Below, piece after piece: positions 1 to 8,099 of a stretch of DNA of 64,000 nucleotides. The position numbers were made by a program, and so were the translations under genes. Within the stretch, counting starts at the first letter, position 1, and each line of letters begins with the position of its first letter. The DNA is from an uncultured Oscillospiraceae bacterium (GTDB taxonomy: Bacteria > Bacillota > Clostridia > Oscillospirales > Oscillospiraceae), in contig CALWOA010000057.1 of the NCBI GenBank assembly GCA_944382965.1, forward strand, positions 26,249 to 90,248, read 5' to 3'. The notes below the pieces were generated by a model, which was not told the DNA's origin, made no database searches, and saw nothing but the letters and a program-made list of their open reading frames with translations.

Positions 1-383
1 AAGCAGTCAGTGAGGGCCGCTTCACCTGCATGTCCAAAGGGCGTGTGACCCAGGTCATGCCCCATGGCAATGGCTTCGGCTAAATCTTCATTCAGACCCA
101 ATGCACGGGTCATAGTACCGGCAATTCGAGAAACTTCCAAGGTGTGGGTCATACGAGTGCGGTAGTGATCCCCCTCCGGCTGTAAAAACACCTGGGTTTT
201 GTGCATCAGACGACGAAAGGCTTTGCTGTGCACAATGCGGTCAATATCCCGCTGATAGCAGGTCCGCACATCCTCCAGACGTGGTTCTTCGTGGCGGGGG
301 CGGCCTTTACTTCTGTCTGCAAAACATGCCAACGGATTCAGCCGTTTGTGTTCCTGACGTTCAATTTCTTCCCGCACTGTCAT
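1..383 (-). CDS. dgt: Deoxyguanosinetriphosphate triphosphohydrolase-like protein (HD domain), 3' end cut by window edge
   Basis: About 127 N-terminal residues are visible before the window edge. Reading the minus strand from the ATG at 383 gives a protein beginning [19 protein letters not shown]. It contains the [10 protein letters not shown] and [12 protein letters not shown] segments and the HD-type metal motif [14 protein letters not shown], all hallmarks of the dNTP triphosphohydrolase family. These enzymes cleave dGTP (and often other dNTPs) to the nucleoside and tripolyphosphate in the cytoplasm. The start is preceded by an AAGGGGGAA ribosome site. It lies 15 bp downstream of yigZ on the same strand, probably in the hflX-yigZ transcript. 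The C-terminal part is outside the window, so completeness cannot be judged. Confidence 0.9.
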   Translation of the reverse strand, partial: MTVREEIERQEHKRLNPLACFADRSKGRPRHEEPRLEDVRTCYQRDIDRIVHSKAFRRLMHKTQVFLQPEGDHYRTRMTHTLEVSRIAGTMTRALGLNEDLAEAIAMGHDLGHTPFGHAGEAALTDC

Positions 384-398
384 CGCAATTGTTCCCCC

Positions 399-1028
399 TT
401 AAGTATTCACAGGAAAGGCACGATACTCCTTTCCGGTTTCCATACCTTCTACGTTGCCGCTTGTGAGATCCGTCAGACGCTCCAAAAAAGGCTCCGCCTG
501 CTGCTCGGGAAAAAGCAGTTCCATCTCCACTTCTGAGCCAAAGTCAGTCTGCCGAATGATGCCGCCAAAAGCCATGACCTCCAGTTTCACCCGCTCATAA
601 AAGGAATAGGGACATGGCACATAAAGTACCGTCCACACGCGCTTCATAGATTTTCCTGCGGCATCAACGCTGATTTTGGCACCTTTCGTATAAGCCCGAA
701 CCAAGCCACCAGCGCCCAAGAGAATACCGCCGAAATACCGAGTTACTACGCACACAACATTGAACAGGCCCTCTCGCTGCAGGACCTGCAGGATAGGCAT
801 TCCGGCGGTTCCTCCAGGCTCTCCATCATCAGAAAAGCGAACAGCGCCGTTGTGGATAATATAAGCCCAGCAATTATGAGTAGCATCATAGTGCTGTTTC
901 TTCATCTGTTGAATTTTATCCAAGGCTTCTTCTTCGGTCTCAACAGGCCAAATCCGTCCGATAAACCGGGACTTTTTCTCTGTAAACTCCGCTTCTCCAA
1001 ATTGGGTAGGAATCAGGTATTCCTCCAA
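399..1028 (-). CDS. yigZ: YigZ/IMPACT family protein
   Basis: The 209-residue protein matches the YigZ (UPF0029/IMPACT) family in length and motifs. The N-terminal half carries KKSRFIGRIWPVETEEEAL, HNCWAYI, FSDDGEPGGTAGMPIL and VTRYFGGILLGAGGLVRAY, the conserved core of the ribosomal-S5-fold IMPACT domain. The C-terminal half (from about residue 140) is the ferredoxin-like EF-G-IV-type domain. The biochemical role is unsettled; eukaryotic IMPACT modulates translation stress signalling. Translation appears to begin at TTG 1028, using the AAGGAG inside the hflX stop region ten bases upstream. Only four bases separate it from hflX, so the two are probably co-transcribed. Confidence 0.88.
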   Translation of the reverse strand: MEEYLIPTQFGEAEFTEKKSRFIGRIWPVETEEEALDKIQQMKKQHYDATHNCWAYIIHNGAVRFSDDGEPGGTAGMPILQVLQREGLFNVVCVVTRYFGGILLGAGGLVRAYTKGAKISVDAAGKSMKRVWTVLYVPCPYSFYERVKLEVMAFGGIIRQTDFGSEVEMELLFPEQQAEPFLERLTDLTSGNVEGMETGKEYRAFPVNT

Positions 1029-1032
1029 AACT

Positions 1033-2301
1033 TCAGCACTCCTTCACAACATACTGCCGTAGGCGGCCGAATAAGATCTCGTCGAGAATGGTATCCACAA
1101 CAATTCCATCTGCGGTATATTCCACGCTTTTTACCTGTGCGTTGTCATGCAGCGTTTCCACCATACCGCCCATGGAATAGGGCAAACACACCTGTACGTG
1201 GTGGCGCCGACGATCCAGTGCCGTTTCAATTCCCCGTAGCAGATCATCCATGTGAAGACCTCGTTTTGCGGAAATCGCAACCACATCCGGTCCAACAGGA
1301 ATATCTTCGGAGTATACTAAATCAGCCTTGTTATAGCAGCGAAGCACAGGCGTTTCCGGTTTTGCCAGCTTGGCAATCAACTTGTCAACCACCGCAATAT
1401 GGGACTCCAGATAGGGATCGGAAGCATCAATCACATGCAGCAGGAGGTCTGCATATTCCAGTTCTTCCAAGGTTGCATGGAAAGCGTTGACCAAGTGGTG
1501 GGGCAATTTGGCGATAAAGCCAACGGTGTCCGACAAAATCACGTCCAGGTTGTCCGACACATGCAGCAGCCGTGAAGTGGTATCCAAGGTATCAAACAGC
1601 CGATTGTTTGCCGGAATACCGGCGCCTGTGAGCTGGTTGAGCAAGGTGGATTTTCCGGCGTTTGTGTAGCCTACAATGGCGACTACCGGGACGGAGTTTT
1701 TCATACGCCGTTCCCGCTGGATACTGCGTACTTTCCGAACCTGCTCCAGTTCCTCTTCCAGACGATTGATCCGTTCCCGAATATGGCGCCGGTCAGTCTC
1801 CAATTTCGTTTCACCGGGACCCCGTGTACCAATTCCGCCGCCTTGACGGCTCAGGCTGGCGCCCATGCCGGACAGCCGTGGTAACAAATATTTGTACTGG
1901 GCCAGCTCCACTTGGAGTCTGCCTTCCTTGGTTTTGGCGCGTTGGGCAAAAATATCCAGAATTAAGGCACTGCGGTCCAAAACCGTAACGCCAATTATCT
2001 CTTCCAATGCCCGAATATTGCCAGGAGAAAGCTCATTGTCAAAAACCACCATCGTAGAACCCGTAGCTTCTACCAGCATTTTCACTTCCAATGCCTTTCC
2101 TTCGCCGATAAAGCTGTGCGAATCCGGGGTATGCCGATTTTGCAGTACTTTTCCCGTGCAGAATCCCCCTGCCGTCTCCAGCAGCGCTTCCAGTTCCTTT
2201 AAGGTGGCTTCCGTAGCTGTTTGATCTTCGGGGAAACAGTCCGCATTAAGTCCCACCAATACAGCTCGCTCCTGTACGGATTGTTCAAAATTGGATTCCA
2301 T
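1033..2301 (-). CDS. hflX: GTPase HflX, ribosome-associated
   Basis: 422 residues. HflX is a GTP-binding protein that binds the 50S subunit and splits stalled or hibernating 70S ribosomes during stress. The N-terminal HflX domain (about 10-200) includes the glycine-rich SRQGGGIGTRGPGETKLE stretch and a coiled coil (about 170-200). The G domain has G1 GYTNAGKST at 211-219, G3 DTVGF at 258-262 and G4 NKAD at 324-327. The frame stays open a further 42 codons upstream, but the ATG at 2301 has an ideal GGAGG site and aligns with the family start. An extended -10 promoter lies at 2350-2379. Confidence 0.95.
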   Translation of the reverse strand: MESNFEQSVQERAVLVGLNADCFPEDQTATEATLKELEALLETAGGFCTGKVLQNRHTPDSHSFIGEGKALEVKMLVEATGSTMVVFDNELSPGNIRALEEIIGVTVLDRSALILDIFAQRAKTKEGRLQVELAQYKYLLPRLSGMGASLSRQGGGIGTRGPGETKLETDRRHIRERINRLEEELEQVRKVRSIQRERRMKNSVPVVAIVGYTNAGKSTLLNQLTGAGIPANNRLFDTLDTTSRLLHVSDNLDVILSDTVGFIAKLPHHLVNAFHATLEELEYADLLLHVIDASDPYLESHIAVVDKLIAKLAKPETPVLRCYNKADLVYSEDIPVGPDVVAISAKRGLHMDDLLRGIETALDRRRHHVQVCLPYSMGGMVETLHDNAQVKSVEYTADGIVVDTILDEILFGRLRQYVVKEC

Positions 2302-2349
2302 AATACCTCCGTGACACATCCCAATGGGGACAGCAAATCTGTTTTTCCT

Positions 2350-2379
2350 AGTATACCATACATTGCTCGGCAGACACAA
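2350..2379 (-). promoter_or_regulatory. Probable sigma-A promoter of hflX
   Basis: On the minus strand TTGTGT and TATACT are separated by 18 bp, and the -10 is preceded by TGG (extended -10). It lies about 50 bases upstream of the chosen hflX ATG and downstream of the rpmE terminator. Confidence 0.6.
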
Positions 2380-2410
2380 CTGCTTTCCCATGGAAAATTT
2401 GTAAATAAAA

Positions 2411-2445
2411 TAAAAAATCCGCACCACGTTTCCGTAGTGCGGATT
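2411..2445 (-). terminator. Rho-independent terminator of rpmE
   Basis: Minus strand: a 12-base stem, AATCCGCACTAC pairing with the GTGGTGCGGATT side, followed by a TTTTT tract. It begins about 10 bases after the rpmE stop codon. Confidence 0.85.
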
Positions 2446-2454
2446 GCAGATGTC

Positions 2455-2655
2455 TTACTTCAGGCCAAAACGCTTGTTGAAACGATCAACACGTCCACCG
2501 GTGTCAACCAGCTTCTGCTTGCCGGTATAGAAAGGGTGGCACTTGGAGCAGATCTCAACACGAATGTCCTTCTTGGTAGAACCGGTGGTAAAGACATTGC
2601 CGCATGCACAGCGAATGGTGGTCTGTTCGTACTTGGGATGGATACCTTCCTTCAT
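2455..2655 (-). CDS. rpmE: 50S ribosomal protein L31, zinc-binding form
   Basis: 66 residues, typical length for L31 of the large ribosomal subunit. Cys16, Cys18, Cys36 and Cys39 (CAC near the N-terminus and CSKC in the middle) form the zinc site that distinguishes the C+ form from the zinc-free paralogue. The C-terminal VDRFNKRFG signature is also present. It is monocistronic, with its own promoter at 2723-2751 and a terminator directly after the stop codon. Zinc-free copies are often induced in zinc limitation; this is the zinc-replete form. Confidence 0.97.
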   Translation of the reverse strand: MKEGIHPKYEQTTIRCACGNVFTTGSTKKDIRVEICSKCHPFYTGKQKLVDTGGRVDRFNKRFGLK

Positions 2656-2722
2656 CTTCGTTCACCTCTTTCTTATCAGTTAAAGGGCATAACTGCCCTA
2701 AGCAATCTTTAATCGCCCGGAT

Positions 2723-2751
2723 ATAATATCACATCATGTCAAAGATTGCAA
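2723..2751 (-). promoter_or_regulatory. Sigma-A promoter of rpmE
   Basis: Minus strand: TTGCAA (2746-2751), 17 bp spacer, TATTAT (2723-2728), about 65 bases upstream of the rpmE start. Confidence 0.75.
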
Positions 2752-2825
2752 GTGTTTTTTTCAGAATTTTTGAAAAAACAAAATCAGGTAGCAAAATGAA
2801 TGTCAAAAATCAAGAAATTCTGCTA

Positions 2826-3437
2826 TCACAGCAGATGTGAAGGCATTTTTCGATTTCGAAAATAGTACTCTCGATCCTGTTGCCCAATGCTGCGCATGAC
2901 TCGGCAGGGATTGCCTACTGCGACGACATTTGCAGGGATATCCCGGGTAACAATACTGCCAGCTCCAATAACGCTATTATCACCGATGTTTACACCAGGT
3001 AATACAATCACGCCAGCACCAAGCCAACAATTCTTGCCGATGTGCACCGGCATGTTAAATTGCAATCCTTGCTGGCGGAGCTGCGGAAAAATAGGATGGC
3101 CTGCCGTAGCGATGGTTACATTCGGACCAATCATGGTATAGTCACCAATGTAAATATGCGTATCATCTACCAGTGTCAGATTAAAATTCGCATAAACGCC
3201 CTTGCCCAAATGAACATGCCGTCCGCCAAAATTAGAGAAAAATGGGGATTCAATATAGCACCCATCCCCTGCTTCGGCCAGCATTTCTTTCAATTTCTGC
3301 TCTCGCTTTTCCAACTGTATATGAGGAATATTGTTGTAATCCTTCAGGCTATCTAAAAAGCCAAGTTGTTCTTTTAGGATCTCAGGATCCATGGGCAGAT
3401 AAATCTCCCCGCTATGCTGTTTCTCTTTAATATTCAT
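2826..3437 (-). CDS. Sugar O-acetyltransferase, maltose acetyltransferase (Maa/LacA) type
   Basis: 203 residues. The C-terminal two thirds is a left-handed beta-helix of hexapeptide repeats (e.g. VHIGKN, IGPNVTIAT, VNIGDNSVIGAG), the fold of acetyl-CoA-dependent acyltransferases. The active-site histidine is in the ATAGHPIF segment near residue 112. The ending VGNPCRV is characteristic of the maltose/galactoside acetyltransferase branch. The true acceptor cannot be inferred. The ATG at 3437 has a GGAG site. It starts 9 bp after the M29 aminopeptidase stop and is probably translated from the same transcript. Confidence 0.85.
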   Translation of the reverse strand: MNIKEKQHSGEIYLPMDPEILKEQLGFLDSLKDYNNIPHIQLEKREQKLKEMLAEAGDGCYIESPFFSNFGGRHVHLGKGVYANFNLTLVDDTHIYIGDYTMIGPNVTIATAGHPIFPQLRQQGLQFNMPVHIGKNCWLGAGVIVLPGVNIGDNSVIGAGSIVTRDIPANVVAVGNPCRVMRSIGQQDREYYFRNRKMPSHLL

Positions 3438-3446
3438 AGTACTCCA

Positions 3447-4670
3447 TTAAAAGGCCCAGTTGCCATTGCGGAAGATGGGAACAACTTTACCATCGGCACA
3501 GGTTGCGTCGATGTTCATGCTGTCACATCCAATCATAAAATCCTCGTGGATCATGGAATCATTCAAGCCCATCTCCCGGCACTGTTCCAAGGTCTTGTTC
3601 TGGTAGTCCTGGATCGTGTCAGCGTAACCCATGCCCAGAGCCAGATGGCAGGCTGCATTTTCATCAAACAAGGTGTTGTAGAACAGAATCCCGCTTTCAC
3701 AGATGGGGCTCTTTTGCGGCACCAGCGCACACTCTCCCAGATAAGCTGCGCCTTCGTCCATGGAAATCATGGCATTGAGCAGCTCCTCCCCTGCTTCCGC
3801 CTTGGCTTCCACGGCTTTTCCGTTTTCAAAGCGGATCGAGAAATTCTCAATCAGCTGTCCCCGATAGGAAAGAGGCTTTGTGGAATAGACGATACCTTCC
3901 GCCAGGCCCTTCTTAGGAGAAATGAAGCATTCTTCCGTGGGAATATTCGCATTGAACGGTATCCCCTGAAGGCTGGTGTCTCTTCCTCCCCGCCAGCAGC
4001 CTTCATCCATCATCCCCACCGTCAGGTCAGTACCGTTTTCGGCAGTATAGTGAAGAGAGCGGATATTCAGGCTGTTCAAGTAGTCGCAACGCTTTGCCAG
4101 GTCCGCATTGTGCTCTTCCCAGGCTTTCACCGGGTCTTCTGTCACACGCGCAGTATCCAGGATAGCCTCCCAGAGCTTTTCTACGGCAAGGCTTGTACGC
4201 ATGCCAGGGAATACTTTCTTTGCCCAAGCTTCTCCAGGGACGGCAGCAATGCACCACTGGTCACGGTTTTCCCGACGATCCCGATAGGGTTTCAGAATGG
4301 GATAAGACATCTGTCTAGCCTTGGTGACTTTCTCCATGTTGATGCCTTTTAGACCGTCAGGGTCAGACGACTCCAAGTGAATTCGGGCAGGCAATACCTG
4401 ACAGAAGTGTTCCTGGCGAGCTTCCTGCCAAGCTTCTACGGCACCCAGTGTTTTGACAGACTGGTAGCGAACATGCAGCTTCTGTAAGGGCTGATAGTTC
4501 CACTCGACAACAACCTTTTTCGCTTTCGCCTTATAAGCCTCTTCGACTACCATTTTTACAAATTCCGGCTGGTCCAGGTCGGCATAAATCATGACTTCCT
4601 GATCTTTTTGCACATTCACGCCACAGCGGACAATGAGACGTGCATATTCTCTGAGACGAGTTTTTTTCAT
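3447..4670 (-). CDS. Aminopeptidase, M29 family (AmpS/PepS type)
   Basis: 407 residues, the usual length for M29 metallo-aminopeptidases. These are cytoplasmic dimers with a two-metal centre that remove N-terminal residues from peptides. The metal-ligand motifs are visible in order: NIPTEECFISP (about residue 238), DEGAAYLGECAL (about 305), HLALGMGYADT (about 340) and SMIHEDFMIG (about 372). The N-terminal domain begins with RLREYARLIVRCG as in the family. The promoter at 4701-4729 is divergent from that of the methyltransferase gene, and the acetyltransferase follows 9 bp downstream. Confidence 0.93.
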   Translation of the reverse strand: MKKTRLREYARLIVRCGVNVQKDQEVMIYADLDQPEFVKMVVEEAYKAKAKKVVVEWNYQPLQKLHVRYQSVKTLGAVEAWQEARQEHFCQVLPARIHLESSDPDGLKGINMEKVTKARQMSYPILKPYRDRRENRDQWCIAAVPGEAWAKKVFPGMRTSLAVEKLWEAILDTARVTEDPVKAWEEHNADLAKRCDYLNSLNIRSLHYTAENGTDLTVGMMDEGCWRGGRDTSLQGIPFNANIPTEECFISPKKGLAEGIVYSTKPLSYRGQLIENFSIRFENGKAVEAKAEAGEELLNAMISMDEGAAYLGECALVPQKSPICESGILFYNTLFDENAACHLALGMGYADTIQDYQNKTLEQCREMGLNDSMIHEDFMIGCDSMNIDATCADGKVVPIFRNGNWAF

Positions 4671-4700
4671 AATTAGCGCTCCTTTGCTGTAACTTTTGCT

Positions 4701-4729
4701 ATCCTACCAGATTTTACCCAAAAGGTCAA
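4701..4729 (-). promoter_or_regulatory. Sigma-A promoter of the M29 aminopeptidase operon
   Basis: Minus strand: TTGACC (4724-4729), 17 bp, TAGGAT (4701-4706). Its -35 is only 6 bp from the -35 of the divergent + promoter, so the two may compete. Confidence 0.7.
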
Positions 4730-4735
4730 TCTTTC

Positions 4736-4764
4736 TTGCAATCAATTGACAATTCGTTTATAAT
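4736..4764 (+). promoter_or_regulatory. Sigma-A promoter of the homocysteine methyltransferase gene
   Basis: TTGCAA (4736-4741), 17 bp, TATAAT (4759-4764). The start codon is about 36 bases downstream. Confidence 0.75.
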
Positions 4765-4799
4765 TACAAAATCCATTTATAGATTTGAGGGATTGACTT

Positions 4800-5666
4800 A
4801 TGCTGACGAAAGAACAATTTCATCAGAAAATTGCAGAGGGTCTGCGAATTCTGGACGGCGCCACCGGTTCCAACCTGCGCAATGCCGGGATGCCGAAAGG
4901 CTGCTGCGCAGAACAATGGATTTTAGAGAATCCAGAGCCGTTGATTGCCCTGCAGCGCGCCTATGCCCAAGCTGGGAGTCAGATTATCTACGCTCCTACG
5001 TTTCAAGCGCAACCAATAGCATTGAAAGCTGTAGGATTGGATAATCAAACAGAAAGAATTAACGCTGATTTAGTCGCACTTAGCCGCACTGCGGCACCGG
5101 AATGCCTGATCGCAGGAGACTTGACAACGCTTGCGACATTTTGTGACAGCTGGGATCCGGATTGCTTTGAACTGCTGGTAGATAACTACCGCTGCCAGAT
5201 TCGCGGGCTAATCGATGGTGGTTGTGACCTGCTGGTGGGAGAAACCCTGCTGTATCCACAGGAAGCTGAGGCAATTCTTACGGCCGCAGAACTGGAAGGT
5301 TCAGGTGCTGTTATGTACAGCTTTACGATGCAAAGTGACGGTGCGCTTTTATCTGGCACTGATGCAGTTCCTGTCTTACAGGACTTAGAGCAAGCAGGCG
5401 CTGCGGCAGTAGGATTTAACTGTGTCGCAGCGGATGTTTTAACGCCGTCTTTGGTCAGCAGGCTTCGCAGATATATAAAAGGGCCGCTGATTTGCAAACC
5501 CAATGCCGGTATACCTACCATCGATTCCGACGGAATTGCTGTCTATTCCCAGACACCGGAGGAGTTCGCCGCAATTATGGCGCAGTGTACCGCCAACGGA
5601 GCGAACCTATTGGGCGGTTGCTGCGGTACTGAGCCAAAGCATATCAAAGCTTTCGCTTCATTGTGA
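4800..5666 (+). CDS. Stand-alone homocysteine S-methyltransferase domain protein
   Basis: 288 residues that form just the homocysteine-binding (beta/alpha)8 barrel of MetH or betaine-homocysteine methyltransferase. The N-terminal LDGATGSNL loop is present. So are the zinc cysteines: Cys208 in GFNC and Cys274/Cys275 in LGGCCGT. It likely transfers a methyl group to homocysteine to make methionine. There is no cobalamin or methyltetrahydrofolate domain, so the methyl donor must come from a separate protein or from a small molecule such as S-methylmethionine. A GAGGG site precedes the ATG. It is apparently monocistronic. Confidence 0.88.
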   Translation: MLTKEQFHQKIAEGLRILDGATGSNLRNAGMPKGCCAEQWILENPEPLIALQRAYAQAGSQIIYAPTFQAQPIALKAVGLDNQTERINADLVALSRTAAPECLIAGDLTTLATFCDSWDPDCFELLVDNYRCQIRGLIDGGCDLLVGETLLYPQEAEAILTAAELEGSGAVMYSFTMQSDGALLSGTDAVPVLQDLEQAGAAAVGFNCVAADVLTPSLVSRLRRYIKGPLICKPNAGIPTIDSDGIAVYSQTPEEFAAIMAQCTANGANLLGGCCGTEPKHIKAFASL

Positions 5667-5748
5667 TAACGCCGGTAAATTGTTGCGAATTAACAGAATT
5701 AAACCAGTAAAATTTCTTTAACAAAATAGGCAAATTTTTCTTTGGCTA

Positions 5749-5777
5749 TTGCCTATTTCGTCGAATTTTGTTATACT
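5749..5777 (+). promoter_or_regulatory. Sigma-A promoter placed immediately before a start codon
   Basis: TTGCCT (5749-5754), 17 bp, TATACT (5772-5777). The ATG of the next gene is at 5785, about where transcription should begin. A weak hairpin (AAATAGGCAA pairing with TTGCCTATTT, about 5725-5758) overlaps the -35 and may end the upstream transcript. Confidence 0.7.
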
Positions 5778-5784
5778 GTGTCAT

Positions 5785-7203
5785 ATGAAAAATAGAATTC
5801 ATCTTTATGTCAGCCGTAAAAATGTGCTGACCTGGCTGATGGCATTTTGCATGGTGGCGTCGGCAGTGACCCGCATTGCGTTTCCCGGTTTGAAAGGGTC
5901 CGAGGATTCGCTGTATGTGTGGAGTCAAATCGTTCTGCCTATTGTGACACCCCTGCTGTATGCTGCCATTGTCCTCACGAACGGTGATGAGCTGTTCTAT
6001 AAGACCGCTATTCCTGTGTGGATGATGATTCTGTATGCTGGAATCTGGATCAATCAGAATGTGGCAAATCGCATGATGGTTCTGCTATTCTGGATTGCGC
6101 TGGTATTCTTTGGCTGTGTCTATACAGATATCACCTCCGGACATCGAGGCGGTTCCGCCTTTCTCCTGTTCCCCTTGTTCTTGCTCCCCTTGGGATTTTT
6201 GCTGTATTTTCATCGAATCGGATTGATACACAGAGATATGGTAGTGATTCATCGCTGTTTACCGGATGCTCTGATGTTGTGTGGACTTTTGCTGCTGTCA
6301 CTTGCTATTCGTCTGCACCCGCTTGGGGAATATCATCCAACTTGGGGAGACCGTTCAGATGGTCGCCGGATTCGTTCCTTGCCTCCTATGAGCCAGATCT
6401 CTCCTTATATCATGGTTACCCGCAATACTTCTGCTAACTACTATGAGGATTCTCTGGAAATCAGTCATGTAGATCGCTACATCCGTCAGAAGCGTCGGGA
6501 AGGGCTGACGAATTTTGGTATTCTTCATGTTCTGCTTGCCAGTTATGTTCGGGCGCTGTGTAAATATCCTGCGCTGAATCGATTTGTTTCTGGTCAGCGT
6601 GTTTACTCCAGAGGAAATGATATCCAGTACTGTATGGTGGTCAAAAAAGAAATGACAACCGATTCCCCGGATACAGTTATCAAAGTGCACCTGTCTCCCA
6701 CAGACACCGCTGATGATGTATACAAAAAGCTTCAAAGCGCAATAGAAGGCGTAAAGCATACCGCCTTGGATTCCACTTTTGATAATACTGCAGGTATGTT
6801 TACGCTGATTCCTGGTATCTTCCTGAAGTTTACTTTCTGGGCGCTAAAAACCATGGATTATTTTGGTTTGCTGCCGAAATTCCTTTTAGAAGTAAGCCCG
6901 TTCCATGGTTCCCTGTTCTTTACTTCCATGGGAAGTCTGGGAATTCCGCCGGTTTTCCACCATTTGTATGACTTTGGCAATCTTCCAGTTTTTGGAGCAT
7001 TTGGCATGAAGCGCCGGGCTTATGAGTTGGGAGAAGATGGCACCGTTATTCAGAAAAAATATGTGGACGTGAAATTTACATTGGATGAACGAATTGCGGA
7101 TGGCTTCTACTATGCCGCTTTTCTCAAACACTATAAGCGCATTTTACAGCATCCTGAAATTCTGAACCACCCCCCAGAGGAAATACTGAATGACATCGAT
7201 TGA
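5785..7203 (+). CDS. Membrane protein with C-terminal 2-oxoacid dehydrogenase E2-like acyltransferase domain
   Basis: 472 residues. The first 180 contain about six hydrophobic segments (near 14-30, 47-65, 74-92, 97-113, 124-142, 160-177). Residues 210-460 resemble the catalytic domain of dihydrolipoyl acyltransferases (chloramphenicol-acetyltransferase fold), ending in DERIADGFYYAAFLKHYKRI. In true E2 enzymes this motif is DHRxxDG with a catalytic histidine; here Glu435 replaces that histidine, so classic catalysis is doubtful. No lipoyl domain is present. The only upstream in-frame ATG with promoter support is at 5785 and has no ribosome site. The 3' end overlaps birA by 14 bp. Function unknown; a membrane acyl-carrier or structural role is possible. 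Confidence 0.7.
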   Translation: MKNRIHLYVSRKNVLTWLMAFCMVASAVTRIAFPGLKGSEDSLYVWSQIVLPIVTPLLYAAIVLTNGDELFYKTAIPVWMMILYAGIWINQNVANRMMVLLFWIALVFFGCVYTDITSGHRGGSAFLLFPLFLLPLGFLLYFHRIGLIHRDMVVIHRCLPDALMLCGLLLLSLAIRLHPLGEYHPTWGDRSDGRRIRSLPPMSQISPYIMVTRNTSANYYEDSLEISHVDRYIRQKRREGLTNFGILHVLLASYVRALCKYPALNRFVSGQRVYSRGNDIQYCMVVKKEMTTDSPDTVIKVHLSPTDTADDVYKKLQSAIEGVKHTALDSTFDNTAGMFTLIPGIFLKFTFWALKTMDYFGLLPKFLLEVSPFHGSLFFTSMGSLGIPPVFHHLYDFGNLPVFGAFGMKRRAYELGEDGTVIQKKYVDVKFTLDERIADGFYYAAFLKHYKRILQHPEILNHPPEEILNDID

Positions 7204-8002
7204 AACAAAAATGGATATTCTGGCTCACCTGTCGGATTCGTACCGCTGGAAAACCATTTTTCATTATGCGGATCAGGTTGACTCCACCAATGACCAGCTG
7301 AAAATCATGGCACGGCAAGGAGCACCCCATGGTACTGTTCTGGCGGCAGGAGCGCAAACCGGCGGTCACGGAAGATTGGGGCGCAGCTTTCACTCCCCTC
7401 AGGATACTGGGATATACCTCAGCATTTTGCTGCGCCCTCAGTGTGTTCCGACAGAACTGATGCACCTTACTTGCGCCTCCGGTGTTGCCATGTGCCAGGC
7501 CGTTGAGCAGGCAGCGGGATTTCGCCCCAACATCAAATGGACAAACGATTTGGTGTATGATAAGCATAAATTGGGCGGAATCCTGACAGAAATGGGACTT
7601 ACACCCCAAGGTGCTGTGGATTACGCGATTGTTGGCATTGGAATTAACTGTTGCCAGAAAGCATCCGATTTCCCAGAGGAAATTCGATCTGTGGCAGCAT
7701 CCTTGGAAATGGCCGCAAAGCACCCGGTATCTCGGGAAGCTTTGGCAGCGGCAATGATGGAGTCCCTGCAGGAAATGTCCGATACCCTTTTTAATCGTAA
7801 AGAACAGATACTGGTGCAGTATCGTAAGGATTGTATCACCATTGGCAAGGAAATTTCCCTGATTCGCGGTGATGAAGTCCGTCGGGGTACTGCCTTGGAT
7901 GTGGACGATAACGGTGCGCTTGTGGTAGCATTTTCAGACGGTACGGTGGAATCGGTAAACTCCGGTGAAGTCAGTGTCCGTGGGATGTATGGCTATGTTT
8001 AG
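7190..8002 (+). CDS. birA: Biotin--[acetyl-CoA-carboxylase] ligase, catalytic form without the DNA-binding domain
   Basis: 270 residues. It activates biotin to biotinyl-AMP and attaches it to a lysine of biotin carboxyl carrier proteins. Visible motifs are VDSTNDQLK, the biotinyl-AMP loop GGHGRLGRSFHSP and the KWTNDLVYDKHKLGGIL segment (canonical KWPNDI). The C-terminal SH3-like domain spans about 220-270. The N-terminal helix-turn-helix of bifunctional BirA repressors is absent, so this copy should not repress biotin genes. The ATG at 7190 has an AGAGGAAA site inside the preceding gene, which it overlaps by 14 bp, suggesting translational coupling to the E2-like membrane protein. Confidence 0.93.
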   Translation: MTSIETKMDILAHLSDSYRWKTIFHYADQVDSTNDQLKIMARQGAPHGTVLAAGAQTGGHGRLGRSFHSPQDTGIYLSILLRPQCVPTELMHLTCASGVAMCQAVEQAAGFRPNIKWTNDLVYDKHKLGGILTEMGLTPQGAVDYAIVGIGINCCQKASDFPEEIRSVAASLEMAAKHPVSREALAAAMMESLQEMSDTLFNRKEQILVQYRKDCITIGKEISLIRGDEVRRGTALDVDDNGALVVAFSDGTVESVNSGEVSVRGMYGYV

Positions 8003-8031
8003 TGCTATTTTGTAAATAGTGCGAATTGTTA

Positions 8032-8060
8032 TTGCTTTTTCTAAGTATATTGGTTATACT
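8032..8060 (+). promoter_or_regulatory. Sigma-A promoter of the small membrane protein gene
   Basis: TTGCTT (8032-8037), 17 bp, TATACT (8055-8060), 40 bases before the start codon. Confidence 0.75.
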
Positions 8061-8099
8061 GAATAACAGGCATAAGAAATACTTTTGGAGGTCAATTTT

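Noticed and set aside
4800-5666. Full methionine synthase MetH
   Set aside because: Only the homocysteine-binding barrel is encoded; the frame stops after the GGCCGT zinc motif.
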